Position numbers and translations under genes: made by a program. This document shows, in pieces, positions 27,708 to 39,156 of a stretch of 64,000 nucleotides of DNA. The stretch spans positions 1,860,001-1,924,000 of the forward strand of contig NC_088800.1 of assembly GCF_011386835.1 (NCBI RefSeq). The letters are read 5' to 3'. This DNA comes from Chrysemys picta bellii. Lineage: Eukaryota; Chordata; Testudines; Emydidae. Positions within the stretch are counted from its first letter, which is position 1; the number at the start of each line of letters is the position of its first letter. The notes beneath the pieces are model-generated. The model was not told the origin of the DNA and did no database searches. It saw only the letters and a program-made list of their open reading frames with translations.

Positions 27708-30700
27708 GTGCTGTGCGTGTGTTAAGGTGGGTCTCTATGTAACACACCTACCACACACACGTGCTCTGCATGAGTTAAAGTGGGTCTATGTAACACACCT
27801 ACCACAAACACCATGCTGTGCATGAGTGAAGGTGGTCTCTACATAACACGCCTATCACACACACTATGCTGTGCATGTGTTAAGGTGGGTCTCTATGTAA
27901 CACACCTATCACACACACTGTGCTGTGCGTGAGTTAAGGTGGGTCTCTACGTAACACACCTATCACACACACTGTGCTGTGCGTGAGTTAAGGTGGGTCT
28001 CTATGTAACACACCTATCACACACACTGTGCTGTGCATGTGTTAAGGTGGGTCTCTATGTAACACACCTATCACACACACTGTGCTGTGCGTGAATTAAA
28101 GTGGGTCTCTATGTAACACACCTATCACACACACTGTGCTGTGCGTGATTGAAGGTGGGTCTATGTAACACGCCTACCACAAACACTGTGTTGTGCGTGT
28201 GTTAAGGTGGGTCTCTATGTAACACACCTATCACACACACTGTGCTGTGCGTGAGTTAAGGTGGGTCTCTATGTAACACACCTATCACACACACTGTGCT
28301 GTGCATGAGTTAAGGTGGGTCTCTATGTAACACACCTATCACACACACTGTGCTGTGCGTGAGTTAAGGTGGGTCTCTATGTAACACACCTATCACACAC
28401 ACTGTGCTGTGCGTGTGTTAAGGTGGGTCTCTATGTAACACACCTATCACACACACTGTGCTGTGCGTGTGTTAAGGTGGGTCTATGTAACACACCTATC
28501 ACACACACTGTGCTGTGCGTGAGTTAAGGTGGGTCTCTATGTAACACACCTATCACACACACTGTGCTGTGCGTGAGTTAAGGTGGGTCTCTATGTAACA
28601 CACCTATCACACACACTGTGCTGTGCGTGAGTTAAGGTGGGTCTATGTAACACACCTATCACACACACTGTGCTGTGCATGAGTTAAGGTGGGTCTCTAT
28701 GTAACACACCTATCACACACACTGTGCTGTGCGTGTGTTAAGGTGGGTCTCTATGTAACACACCTATCACACACACTGTGCTGTGCGTGTGTTAAGGTGG
28801 GTCTATGTAACACACCTATCACACACACTGTGCTGTGCGTGAGTTAAGGTGGGTCTCTATGTAACACACCTATCACACACACTGTGCTGTGCGTGAGTTA
28901 AGGTGGGTCTCTATGTAACACACCTATCACACACACTGTGCTGTGCGTGAGTTAAGGTGGGTCTATGTAACACACCTATCACACACACTGTGCTGTGCGT
29001 GAGTTAAGGTGGGTCTCTATGTAACACACCTATCACACACACTGTGCTGTGCGTGAGTTAAGGTGGGTCTATGTAACACACCTATCACACACACTGTGCT
29101 GTGCGTGAGTTAAGGTGGGTCTCTATGTAACACACCTACCACACACACTGTGCTGTGCGTGAGTTAAGGTGGGTCTCTATGTAACACACCTATCACACAC
29201 ACTGTGCTGTGCGTGAGTTAAGGTGGGTCTATGTAACACACCTATCACACACACTGTGCTGTGCGTGAGTTAAGGTGGGTCTCTATGTAACACACCTATC
29301 ACACACACTGTGCTGTGCGTGAGTTAAGGTGGGTCTCTATGTAACACACCTATCACACACACTGTGCTGTGCGTGAGTTAAGGTGGGTCTCTATGTAACA
29401 CACCTACCACACACACTGTGCTGTGCGTGAGTTAAGGTGGGTCTCTATGTAACACACCTATCACACACACTGTGCTGTGCATGATTGAAGGTGGGTCTCT
29501 ATGTAACACACCTATCACACACACTGTGCTGTGCGTGAGTTAAGGTGGGTCTCTATGTAACACACCTATCACACACACTGTGCTGTGCGTGAGTTAAGGT
29601 GGGTCTCTATGTAACACACCTATCACACACACTGTGCTGTGCGTGAGTTAAGGTGGGTCTCTATGTAACACACCTATCACACACACTGTGCTGTGCGTGA
29701 GTTAAGGTGGGTCTCTATGTAACACACCTACCACACACACTGTGCTGTGCGTGAGTTAAGGTGGGTCTCTATGTAACACACCTATCACACACACTGTGCT
29801 GTGCATGATTGAAGGTGGGTCTCTATGTAACACACCTATCACACACACTGTGCTGTGCGTGAGTTAAGGTGGGTCTCTATGTAACACACCTATCACACAC
29901 ACTGTGCTGTGCGTGAGTGAAGGTGGGTCTCTATGTAACACACCTATCACACACACTGTGCTGTGCGTGAGTTAAGGTGGGTCTCTATGTAACACACCTA
30001 TCACACACACTGTGCTGTGCGTGAGTGAAGGTGGGTCTCTATGTAACACACCTATCACACACACTGTGCTGTGCGTGAGTGAAGGTGGGTCTATGTAACA
30101 CACCTATCACACACACTGTGCTGTGCATGAGTTAAGGTGGGTCTCTATGTAACACACCTATCACACACACTGTGCTGTGCATGATTGAAGGTGGGTCTCT
30201 ATGTAACACACCTATCACACACACTGTGCTGTGCGTGAGTGAAGGTGGGTCTCTATGTAACACACCTATCACACACACTGTGCTGTGCGTGAGTGAAGGT
30301 GGGTCTATGTAACACACCTATCACACACACTGTGCTGTGCATGAGTTAAGGTGGGTCTCTATGTAACACACCTATCACACACACTGTGCTGTGCGTGAGT
30401 GAAGGTGGGTCTATGTAACACACCTATCACACACACTGTGCTGTGCGTGAGTGAAGGTGGGTCTATGTAACACACCTATCACACACACTGTGCTGTGCGT
30501 GTGTTAAGGTGGGTCTCTATGTAACACACCTATCACACACACTGTGCTGTGCATGATTGAAGGTGGGTCTCTATGTAACACACCTATCACACACACTGTG
30601 CTGTGCGTGAGTTAAGGTGGGTCTCTATGTAACACACCTATCACACACACTGTGCTGTGCGTGAGTTAAGGTGGGTCTCTATGTAACACACCTATCACAC

Positions 30701-32902
30701 ACACTGTGCTGTGCGTGAGTGAAGGTGGGTCTCTATGTAACACACCTATCACACACACTGTGCTGTGCGTGAGTGAAGGTGGGTCTCTATGTAACACACC
30801 TATCACACACACTGTGCTGTGCATGAGTTAAGGTGGGTCTGTATGTAACACACCTATCACACACACTGTGCTGTGCGTGAGTTAAGGTGGGTCTCTATGT
30901 AACACACCTATCACACACACTGTGCTGTGCGTGAGTGAAGGTGGGTCTGTATGTAACACACCTATCACACACACTGTGCTGTGCGTGTGTTAAAGTGGGT
31001 CTCTATGTAACACACCTATCACACACACTGTGCTGTGCGTGAGTTAAGGTGGGTCTCTATGTAACACACCTATCACACACACTGTGCTGTGCGTGAGTTA
31101 AGGTGGGTCTCTATGTAACACACCTATCACACACACTGTGCTGTGCGTGAGTTAAGGTGGGTCTCTATGTAACACACCTATCACACACACTGTGCTGTGC
31201 GTGAGTTAAGGTGGGTCTCTATGTAACACACCTATCACACACACTGTGCTGTGCGTGAGTTAAGGTGGGTCTCTATGTAACACACCTACCACACACACTG
31301 TGCTGTGCGTGAGTTAAGGTGGGTCTCTATGTAACACACCTATCACACACACTGTGCTGTGCATGATTGAAGGTGGGTCTCTATGTAACACACCTATCAC
31401 ACACACTGTGCTGTGCGTGAGTTAAGGTGGGTCTCTATGTAACACACCTATCACACACACTGTGCTGTGCGTGAGTGAAGGTGGGTCTCTATGTAACACA
31501 CCTATCACACACACTGTGCTGTGCGTGAGTTAAGGTGGGTCTCTATGTAACACACCTATCACACACACTGTGCTGTGCGTGAGTGAAGGTGGGTCTCTAT
31601 GTAACACACCTATCACACACACTGTGCTGTGCGTGAGTGAAGGTGGGTCTATGTAACACACCTATCACACACACTGTGCTGTGCATGAGTTAAGGTGGGT
31701 CTCTATGTAACACACCTATCACACACACTGTGCTGTGCATGATTGAAGGTGGGTCTCTATGTAACACACCTATCACACACACTGTGCTGTGCGTGAGTGA
31801 AGGTGGGTCTCTATGTAACACACCTATCACACACACTGTGCTGTGCGTGAGTGAAGGTGGGTCTATGTAACACACCTATCACACACACTGTGCTGTGCGT
31901 GAGTGAAGGTGGGTCTATGTAACACACCTATCACACACACTGTGCTGTGCGTGTGTTAAGGTGGGTCTCTATGTAACACACCTATCACACACACTGTGCT
32001 GTGCATGATTGAAGGTGGGTCTCTATGTAACACACCTATCACACACACTGTGCTGTGCGTGTGTTAAAGTGGGTCTATGTAACACACCTATCACACACAC
32101 TGTGCTGTGCGTGAGTTAAGGTGGGTCTCTATGTAACACACCTATCACACACACTGTGCTGTGCGTGAGTTAAGGTGGGTCTCTATGTAACACACCTATC
32201 ACACACACTGTGCTGTGCGTGAGTGAAGGTGGGTCTCTATGTAACACACCTATCACACACACTGTGCTGTGCGTGAGTGAAGGTGGGTCTCTATGTAACA
32301 CACCTATCACACACACTGTGCTGTGCATGAGTTAAGGTGGGTCTGTATGTAACACACCTATCACACACACTGTGCTGTGCGTGAGTTAAGGTGGGTCTCT
32401 ATGTAACACACCTATCACACACACTGTGCTGTGCGTGAGTGAAGGTGGGTCTGTATGTAACACACCTATCACACACACTGTGCTGTGCGTGTGTTAAAGT
32501 GGGTCTCTATGTAACACACCTATCACACACACTGTGCTGTGCGTGAGTTAAGGTGGGTCTCTATGTAACACACCTACCACACACACGTGCTGTGCGTGAG
32601 TTAAGGTGGGTCTCTATGTAACACACCTATCACACACACTGTGCTGTGCGTGAGTGAAGGTGGGTCTGTATGTAACACACCTATCACACACACTGTGCTG
32701 TGCGTGTGTTAAAGTGGGTCTCTATGTAACACACCTATCACACACACTGTGCTGTGCGTGAGTGAAGGTGGGTCTGTATGTAACACACCTATCACACACA
32801 CTGTGCTGTGCGTGAGTTAAGGTGGGTCTGTATGTAACACACCTATCACACACACTGTGCTGTGCGTGTGTTAAAGTGGGTCTCTACGTGACACCTAACA
32901 CA
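27708..32902. repeat. 54-bp satellite/minisatellite array, about 96 units, with higher-order repeats
   Basis: About 5.2 kb of tandem copies of a 54-bp unit that starts GTGCTGTGCGTGAGTTAAGG and ends CTATCACACACACT. A 52-bp variant lacks one CT in TCTCTATG. Other diagnostic variants are GCATGATTGAAGG, GTGTGTTAAAG, GAGTGAAGG and TCTGTATG. The outermost units (27708-27850 and after 32870) are the most diverged. Variant order repeats at two scales: a six-unit block with offset 320 (anchors 28411 and 28731) and a block with offset 1558 (anchors 29801 and 31359) that later shifts to 1452 and about 1503. Short ORFs of 18-residue period on the minus strand come from the repeat (54 is divisible by 3) and are not genes. 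Confidence 0.97.
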
Positions 32903-32998
32903 AAAGCGAGGAAATGAAAAGCGACGGACATCTAATAGTACATCCCCTCCTCCACCCATTGACACATACCTCACCACCACAATAACTACCACATTGAT

Positions 32999-33495
32999 CA
33001 GGGGTTCCCAAACTGTGGTACGCGTACTCCTGGGGGCACCTGAGAGATCTCTGGGGGCGTACGCAGGAGAAATTGTGTAATGGTGGATTTTATTTATTAT
33101 TTCATTTATTGCATTTTCATACTAGGCGACTCAGACAAAGCTTTAAAACTCTGTGGGAATTTGTTATATAAAATACAGCAGTTAATTACTTCAAGATGTA
33201 CCAATGAGAACACAGATACACTGAGACGCTGATATACACAGCCCTTCTTCCAATCACCGCACAACGCGGCAACTGTCCCGTCTTACTGAGCTCAGAACTT
33301 AGTCAGGGGGGTTGATTTGGTTGTATATGTCATACTATAACTATATCTGTACATAACAGTGAAATATGGACAGATGGCTAAAGACAGATAGTGTTAAGAA
33401 GAACATACAAAGTATCAGTGATGAGTAGGGTAGGGTACGTGGACAGCTGGTAGATCTGGAAGGGGTACTCAATAAGAACGATTTGTGAACCTCTG
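32999..33495. mobile_element. Non-autonomous hAT element just right of the satellite
   Basis: Begins CAGGGGTTCCCAAACTGTGG and ends ATTTGTGAACCTCTG (inverse CAGAGGTTCACAAAT). Flanks ACATTGAT (32991-32998) and GCATAGAT (33496-33503) match at 6 of 8 positions. AT-rich interior without a long ORF. Confidence 0.8.
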
Positions 33496-33534
33496 GCATA
33501 GATAACACACCACAACCTTAATTCTGCCCAGCAG

Positions 33535-33660
33535 CTCTTCGAGGCAGGGACCATTTCTTTGTTATATATTTGTATTTGCACAGTGTTTAGCACAATGAGG
33601 CCTTGAACGGTAGATGCTACCATAATCAGAATAGAATAATCATAAATAATAATTAATGCC
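33535..33660. mobile_element. Old LINE 3'-end-like fragment
   Basis: CGAGGCAGGGACCATTTCTTTG, then TTTGCACAGTGTTTAGCACAATGAGGCC and a short AATAATAATTAAT tail, matches a widespread amniote LINE-type 3' end. The reversed counterpart (AGCGCCTAGGAGCCCC..TTGTGCTAGC) is at 49926-50030. Confidence 0.5.
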
Positions 33661-34028
33661 AGCATTTGAGCACCCTTTCTGCAAACTCACCACAACCACA
33701 AAAAGACCATACTTTATCTTTTCTGCACAATTCTGGAGAATCACGTTTACCCATGTGTAGGGAGAGGGTGCTGCAAGACTAAAACTCCGACTGGGGCAGA
33801 GTTAAGGGGTGTTGTCTGTGGTATATGCTGGTTGTTCCACGGGTGAGAGGTGTGTATCTCTGGGTGGAGAAGTAGAAGCACTGTTAGATGCCTTAGCTTT
33901 TCATTTCTTTGCATTTTCTTTTCTTTCTTTTTGTGTTAGATACGTTACGTGTAGAACAACCTTAACTCACTCAGAACCTAGTAATTGCCCAGGTTTTTTT
34001 AGATTCATAAAGAATCTCAAATACCACA
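33661..34028. other. Unassigned stretch
   Basis: Nothing recognised. A T-rich run (33900-33930) is present. Confidence 0.4.
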
Positions 34029-34870
34029 GTGGCCACTTTCACAGAGATCCTGTTCTTTGTGAAAGTGCCCTTTTGTGAGACTGGAGTTCTTGAGTCAGCT
34101 GGGTGGTTGCACAAACATCCTATTTGTGAACAGCAGTAGCTGCTGCTTTGTCAAAGATCTTCCTCTACAAATGCAATAGAAATGCTCTGAAATAGTAAAA
34201 CACTGTTCCTCTCCAGCATGTTGGGGCCCAGTTGTGAAAGGAGGGCACATAACTTGGGGCAAACGATAACAGACAATATTGTATGTCTCTTCTAAGTTGT
34301 TTCAAAGCAGAGGTGGCCAACATTTTATTTTAAAAGGGAAATGTATGCTTTCCTTAGCAAAAACTAAACTGTTTGTGTTCTCCATTAGGTGAACGATGCA
34401 CATAACGATTCATCTCTGAGGGCTGATGCTAATAGATTAAGAACGGCTCTTCGACACAGCAATGGTTCCTTTCACAAGGAACAGGACCCGCCTCTGAACT
34501 GACTGGGCACTTTCACAAAGATCCTAATATTTGTCAAAGTTGCCACTACGTTGTCATAAATCCTGTCCTTCATAAGCTATTCATCTACCTCAAAGCTCAC
34601 CTTCAGAACTGCTCATGAATAATAGGGGCATCACCATCAGTGTTGTTGCTTTCATACAGACCAGGAGCTCATGAGCGAGCTGAACAGTTTAACGAAGAAC
34701 AGAATTCAGGACCCAGCAGCCATTGCTTTGTCAAAGATCCTGTTCTCCTTGCTACTGTTCAGACACTAATTAGTTTTGTTCTGGAACTAACTGAACAGTT
34801 TCAGCGAGAGCCTGGTCTTCGACAAAGTAGCTGTTATTTTTTTTGAAGATCTTCACTGATGCAATGCAGA
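34029..34870. repeat. Cluster of short inverted and direct copies of a CACTTTCACAAAGATCCTG motif
   Basis: CACTTTCACA (34034-34043) faces its exact inverse TGTGAAAGTG (34058-34067) across a 14-base loop containing GATCCTG. Related copies: CTTTGTCAAAGATCTTCC near 34146, TTTCACAAGGAACAGG near 34470, CACTTTCACAAAGATCC with TTTGTCAAAG near 34509-34538, CTTTGTCAAAGATCCTG near 34727 and TTCGACAAAG near 34822. GCAGTAGCTG/AGCAGCCATT accompanies several copies. I do not recognise a named family. Confidence 0.55.
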
Positions 34871-35463
34871 AACCCCTTGACTAGTCAAACTCATTCTTCA
34901 TCGCCATGCCAGCCCCATTTTTTGGATGCAAGGAACATTATGGAGTTGGGAGGTATATATCAAAAATCGGTTTTTTTTCCTCATCCAAAACTGTTTTAAA
35001 AGGCTTCCACTGTTTCAGGGAACAAAAGTAGCCCATGAAAGTTTTCTCTATTGTCTGATTGTGGCAGACAAAAATTCAGTTTTGATTAATAATGCAACTT
35101 TTTTCTTTGTATTAATTAACAAAATAATTCCATAACCACAGAGAGCCCTGCAAACTCTCCCTATAAGCACATTTTTGACTCTACAGTTTGTAGTTTAAGT
35201 TACAGAAAAAAATCATGAAACTCAGACTGTGAATTTTTTGGAGCCATTTATTATCAGTTAGAACTCAGAAATGAATTTGCTTGAAAACGTCTGAAATTTC
35301 AAGCTTTGCTCAGAGTTTATGTGCTGAAAATTTTGGGCAGATACACTGTCGTCTTTTCCAGCTCCAATACAAAAAATGGTGGTAGAACTCTCTCTTTGAG
35401 TGCAACATAGAACCCAACGTTAACTATGGCATGACAATGGCTTCCTCATAATAAAGTGACTAA
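34871..35463. other. AT-rich intergenic spacer left of the Harbinger element
   Basis: Nothing recognised apart from homopolymer T and A runs. Confidence 0.4.
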
Positions 35464-36308
35464 GGCCTTGTCTACCCTGGCAAGTTTCTGCGCAGTAAAG
35501 CAACTTTCTGCACTGTAACTCCCAAGGTCTACACACTGCCAAGCCCCTTAGTGTGCAGAAACTGTGCAGTTGCAGCGCTGTAAAAAAACCACCCCGACGA
35601 GAGGCGTAGAGCTTTCTGCGCCAGGGCTATAGCGCCGCGGTGCCAGTATAGACACCGTGGTCAATTACAGCGCTGCGATTGGCCTCCGTGAGGTGTCCCA
35701 CAATGCCTGTTCTCGTCTCTCTGGTCATCGGTTTGAACTCTACTGCCCTGCCCTCAGATGACCAACCGTGAGCCCCGCCCCTTAAATTCCTTGGGAATTT
35801 TGAAAGTCCCCTTCCTGTTTGCTCGGTGACGCGTGCAGTGGTCTCAGCGCATCTTTCCAGGTGGCCATGTCTACTCCACGCACCAGGCAATCCCCCGCTT
35901 GGAGCAATGCCGAGCTGCTGGACATCATCAGCATTTGGGGAGAGGAGGCCGTCCAGTCCCAGCTGTGCTCCAGTCGTCGGAATTATGATACCTACGGAAA
36001 GATTTCATGATGCATGACAGAAAGGGGCCATGACCGGGACACACTGCAGTGCAGGGTCAAAGTGAAGGAGCTGTGGAACGCCTACTACAAGGCGCGGGAG
36101 GCAAACCACCGTTCCGGTGCTGCGCCCACGAGCTCCTAGTTCTACAAAGAGCTGGACGCGATACTCGGTGGCGATCCCACCTCCATTGCGAAGGTCACTG
36201 TGGATACTTCGGTGGCTCGCGTGCCAGTCGAGAGCAGACTGAGCCAGGAAGAGGAAATCTTGGATGAGGATGGGGAGTGGGACCCAGAGGCAGAGGATGA
36301 CTCAGAGG

Positions 36309-36842
36309 TCAAGAGATGCATGCAGCCAGGAGCTCTTCTCTATCCCGGAGGAGCCAGTCAGTCATAGCAGTTGGAGCTCGGCGAAGCGCAAACAGGAGAG
36401 GAGGCCCCTGGTAAGTGGCTTTGATTTTGGGAATCATTGAAGCGAGTTGTTGGGGGGAGGAAGCAGGCTTGTGTCTGTATGATGCGTGTACCACCACATG
36501 CCTAGTCTGAGTGCGGAACAGGGTGTTGATGGACTCCCTCACTTCACGGGAATCTGCTACAGAGATCTCCACGAAACGCTCACGGAGATATGGGGCAATC
36601 CACTGACGTAGGTTCTTTGGCAGAGCTACTTTGTTTCTTGCACCATTAAGGGTAACTTTCCCGTGCCACTTTGCCATCACTGGGGGTGGGGGGTGGGACA
36701 CCATTGCTGCACACAGGCGAGCCGCATAAGGACCAGGGTGGAAGCCACAGTCTTGGAGAAGACCCTCCCTTGATTCCCTGCTCACCCTCAGCAGTGAGAT
36801 GTCTTCCATAATGAACACAGCCTGTGGAAAATGTGGGGACAA
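36309..36842 (-). CDS. Antisense ORF inside the Myb-like gene intron (177 codons, unknown)
   Basis: Minus-strand ORF of 177 codons. The last third (36309-36410) merely lies opposite exon 1, but the first two thirds (36411-36842) lie in the intron, where no open frame is expected. It reads MEDISLLRVSRESREGLL and then MAKWHGKVTLNGARNKVALP, followed by LRQWIAPYLRERFVEISV and REVRESINTLFRTQTRHVVV. Composition is protein-like, mixing aromatic, charged and hydrophobic residues. I do not recognise the family. It could be a third Harbinger ORF, an exapted piece or chance; strand and splice evidence are lacking. Confidence 0.35.
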   Translation of the reverse strand: MSPHFPQAVFIMEDISLLRVSRESREGLLQDCGFHPGPYAARLCAAMVSHPPPPVMAKWHGKVTLNGARNKVALPKNLRQWIAPYLRERFVEISVADSREVRESINTLFRTQTRHVVVHASYRHKPASSPQQLASMIPKIKATYQGPPLLFALRRAPTAMTDWLLRDREELLAACIS

Positions 36843-37108
36843 TAATAATTATAAGCCCCACCCCCCATAGTGCTGGCTGTCCCCAAGAGCCATGTGCCCA
36901 GTGTACAGTACGGTCCTGGAACACTGGTTTCCCCTGCCCCTGCGGTTACTCACCATTCTGGGGGTCTTGTGGCTCATGTGTGCTTGCCTGGGGTCAGCCA
37001 GTTAGTGACAGGTATGTGAATAGTGGCTGTGTTTTAAATCACTGAATCAGTGGTCTGTGTGTTGCAAACAATACTGCTTCTGTAAAATGTTGCATTTTGG
37101 CTTCACAG
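36411..37108 (+). other. Intron of the Harbinger Myb-like gene
   Basis: Bounded by GTAAGTGG (donor) and TTTTGGCTTCACAG (acceptor). It joins the acidic linker to the basic/helical C-terminal region of the protein. It contains the antisense ORF listed separately. Inferred from sequence only. Confidence 0.65.
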
Positions 37109-37760
37109 ATATGATCTTGGGAGCCCAGCCTCCCTCTTTGTTATCGCTGGTTGAACAGCTGCACAGAATTAGAAAGCGGCCAAGAAGAACTAAGGAGGAC
37201 TTTCTGCATGGTGTCATGATGCACGCCGCGTACGAGAAACAAGAATTGAAGGAGTGGCAGGACAGCGAGAAGAGGGGACGAAAGGAGACCGCGGCGCGCC
37301 AGAACAAAGCCATGGAGCTTTAACAGTTATGGCGCGCCAAGCGAACACGCTCCAGGCGCTACTAGTACTGCAAACCGAGCAGCTCCACACCTGCCTTCCC
37401 CTGCAGCCACTGTTGCAAAACCCTTTCCCATGCGTCCCCCAGACACCACCAACATATTCTTATCAACCTCCTGGCACCAGTCTGTACCCACTGCATTCCA
37501 CTCCTGCCCCGTCACAGTCCAGCCCTGCGGACGCCCAGCGCCCACTGCACTCAACACCCGTCCCTCTGCAGTTTAGCCCTGCTGATGTATAGAACCTGCT
37601 GCACGGTACTCCAAAGGAGAAGGCTGGATATGATCCCTGGACATACACAAATCTTTAACTGTCCCGGGACCCCACCTCCTCCTGGGACCCTCCCTTCCCC
37701 CATCCCGCTCAGTGCTGATGTGTTTTTTTGTTTGTCTCTCTCCTCCGGTTGTCATTTTTT

Positions 37761-37766
37761 AATAAA
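37761..37766 (+). terminator. Poly(A) signal AATAAA of the Harbinger Myb-like gene
   Basis: AATAAA follows a T-rich stretch 170 bases after the stop at 37592 and before the convergent transposase gene, a sensible position for 3' end formation. Confidence 0.6.
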
Positions 37767-37979
37767 AGAATTGTTTTGGTTTGATAGCAATCTTTAGTCC
37801 ATTAACTGAAAGCAAACAGAGCCCTGCAAAGCAACAGGCAATTTTCTTACACCTTCATAGTGCATCGTCTGCACCAATTACAATCGTCTCCTAGCATTAC
37901 AAGCACTGCTCTCCCGAGCATAACAACAAATATTAGAGGCTTTCAGCTTCAAATTGCTGCTTCAAAGCATCCCTGGTCT

Positions 37980-39156
37980 TTATGGCCCTGCACTGCACCC
38001 CTCTAATAGCCCTGTCTCTGGCTGTTCAAACTCAGCCTCCAGGCGCTGAGCCTCAGTGGTCCAGCCCTGAATGCAGTTTTCACCCTTCCCTTCACAAATA
38101 TTATGGAACATACAGCACATGGCTATAAGCATAGGAATATTGTCATCGGCCAGGTCCAGCTTCCCATAGAGGCAGCGCCATCGGGCCTTTAAACGGCCAA
38201 AAGCACACTCAACAGTCATTCTGCACTTGCTCAGCCAGTTGTTGAACTGCTCCTTGCTGCTGTCAAGGTGCCCCGTGTATGATGTCATAAGCCACGGCAT
38301 TAAGAGATAGGTGGGGTCTCCCAGGATCACAATGGGCATTTCGACTTCCCCTATGATGATCTTCTGGTCCGGGAAGAAAGTCCCTGCTTGCAGCTTCCTG
38401 AATGGGCTAGTGTTCTGAAAGAAGCGTGCGTCATTCACCTTTCCGGACCAGCCTGCGTTAATGTCTGTGAAACGCCCACAATGATCCACAAGCGCCTGGA
38501 GAACCATAGAGAAATACCCCTTCCGATTAATGTACTTGATGGCTAGATGGTCTGGTGCCAGAATTGGAATATGCATCTCATCTATCTCCATTCCGCAGTT
38601 AGGGAAGCCCATTTGTGCAAAGGCATCCACAATGTCATGCACGTTGCCCAGAGCCATGGTCTTTTGGAGCAGGATGCGATTAATGGCCTTGCACACTTCT
38701 GTCAATGGTCGACTTTCCCACTCCAAACTGGTTAGCAACTGATTGGTAGCAGTCTGGAGTAGCCAGCTTCCACAGTGCAATCGCCACACGCTTCTCCAAT
38801 GGCAGGGAAGCTCTCATTCTCGTGTCCTTGTGCCACAGGACTGGGGCGAGCTCATCACACAGTCCCATGAATGTGGCTTTCCTCATCTGAAAGTTCTGCA
38901 GCCACTGCTCGTCATCCCAGACGTGCATCACGATGTGATCCCACCATTCAGTGCTTGTTTCCCGAGCCCCAAAGCGGCGTTCCACTGTGGTCAGCACCTC
39001 CGTGAATGCCACAAGCAAACCCGTGCTGTAGCTACTACGCATGGTGAAATCAGTGTCGAACTCCTCTTGCCTTTGTAGTTTAAGGAATAACTCCACTGCC
39101 ACTTGTGACGTGTTGGTCAGAGTGAACAGCATATTGGTCAACAGTGCGGGATCCAT
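37980..39156 (-). pseudogene. Harbinger DDE transposase (HARBI1-like), one frameshift
   Basis: Catalyses cut-and-paste movement of the element. The N-terminal part reads from MDPALLTNMLFTLTNTSQ (ATG at 39156-39154) through EWWDHIVMHVWDDEQWLQNF, LCDELAPVLWHKDTRMR and a helix-turn-helix-like VANQFGVGKST. The frame then changes near 38700-38730, and the C-terminal part runs to the stop at 37980. The DDE triad is visible: Asp in MEIDEMHIPI (38580-38582), Asp in ILGDPTYLLMPW (38316-38318) and Glu in TVECAFGRLKARW (38208-38210). Total is about 390 codons, close to the usual 350-400. All catalytic residues are kept and only the one frameshift was seen. Convergent with the Myb-like gene; the two 3' ends are about 390 bases apart. 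Confidence 0.9.

Larger units (their letters stand above)
35867..37592 (+). pseudogene. Harbinger Myb/SANT-like DNA-binding protein gene, decayed
   Basis: In PIF/Harbinger elements this partner protein binds the transposon ends and helps bring the transposase into the nucleus. Exon 1 (35867-36410) starts MSTPRTRQSPAWSNAELLD and shows trihelix features: the W..EL..II.IWGEE helix, RN..TYGKIS, then RGHDRDTLQCRVKVKELW and YYKAREAN, followed by an acidic linker (QEEEILDEDGEWDPEAED). It ends at GTAAGT (36411). Exon 2 starts after TTCACAG (37108) with a basic region (RIRKRPRRTKEDF) and a long charged helix, then a proline-rich tail to a stop at 37592. Lesions: in-frame stops at 36008 (TGA) and about 36137 (TAG), a shift near 36310-36320 and another before 37323. 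An AATAAA follows at 37761. Start chosen as the first ATG before the domain. Confidence 0.85.

Noticed and set aside
30132..31875. Two identical 61-codon minus-strand ORFs with 18-residue periodicity
   Set aside because: Direct consequence of the 54-bp satellite unit; frames break at 52-bp units.
27708..32902. Possible CRISPR-like array
   Set aside because: Vertebrate DNA, units are contiguous with no unique spacers and no cas genes.
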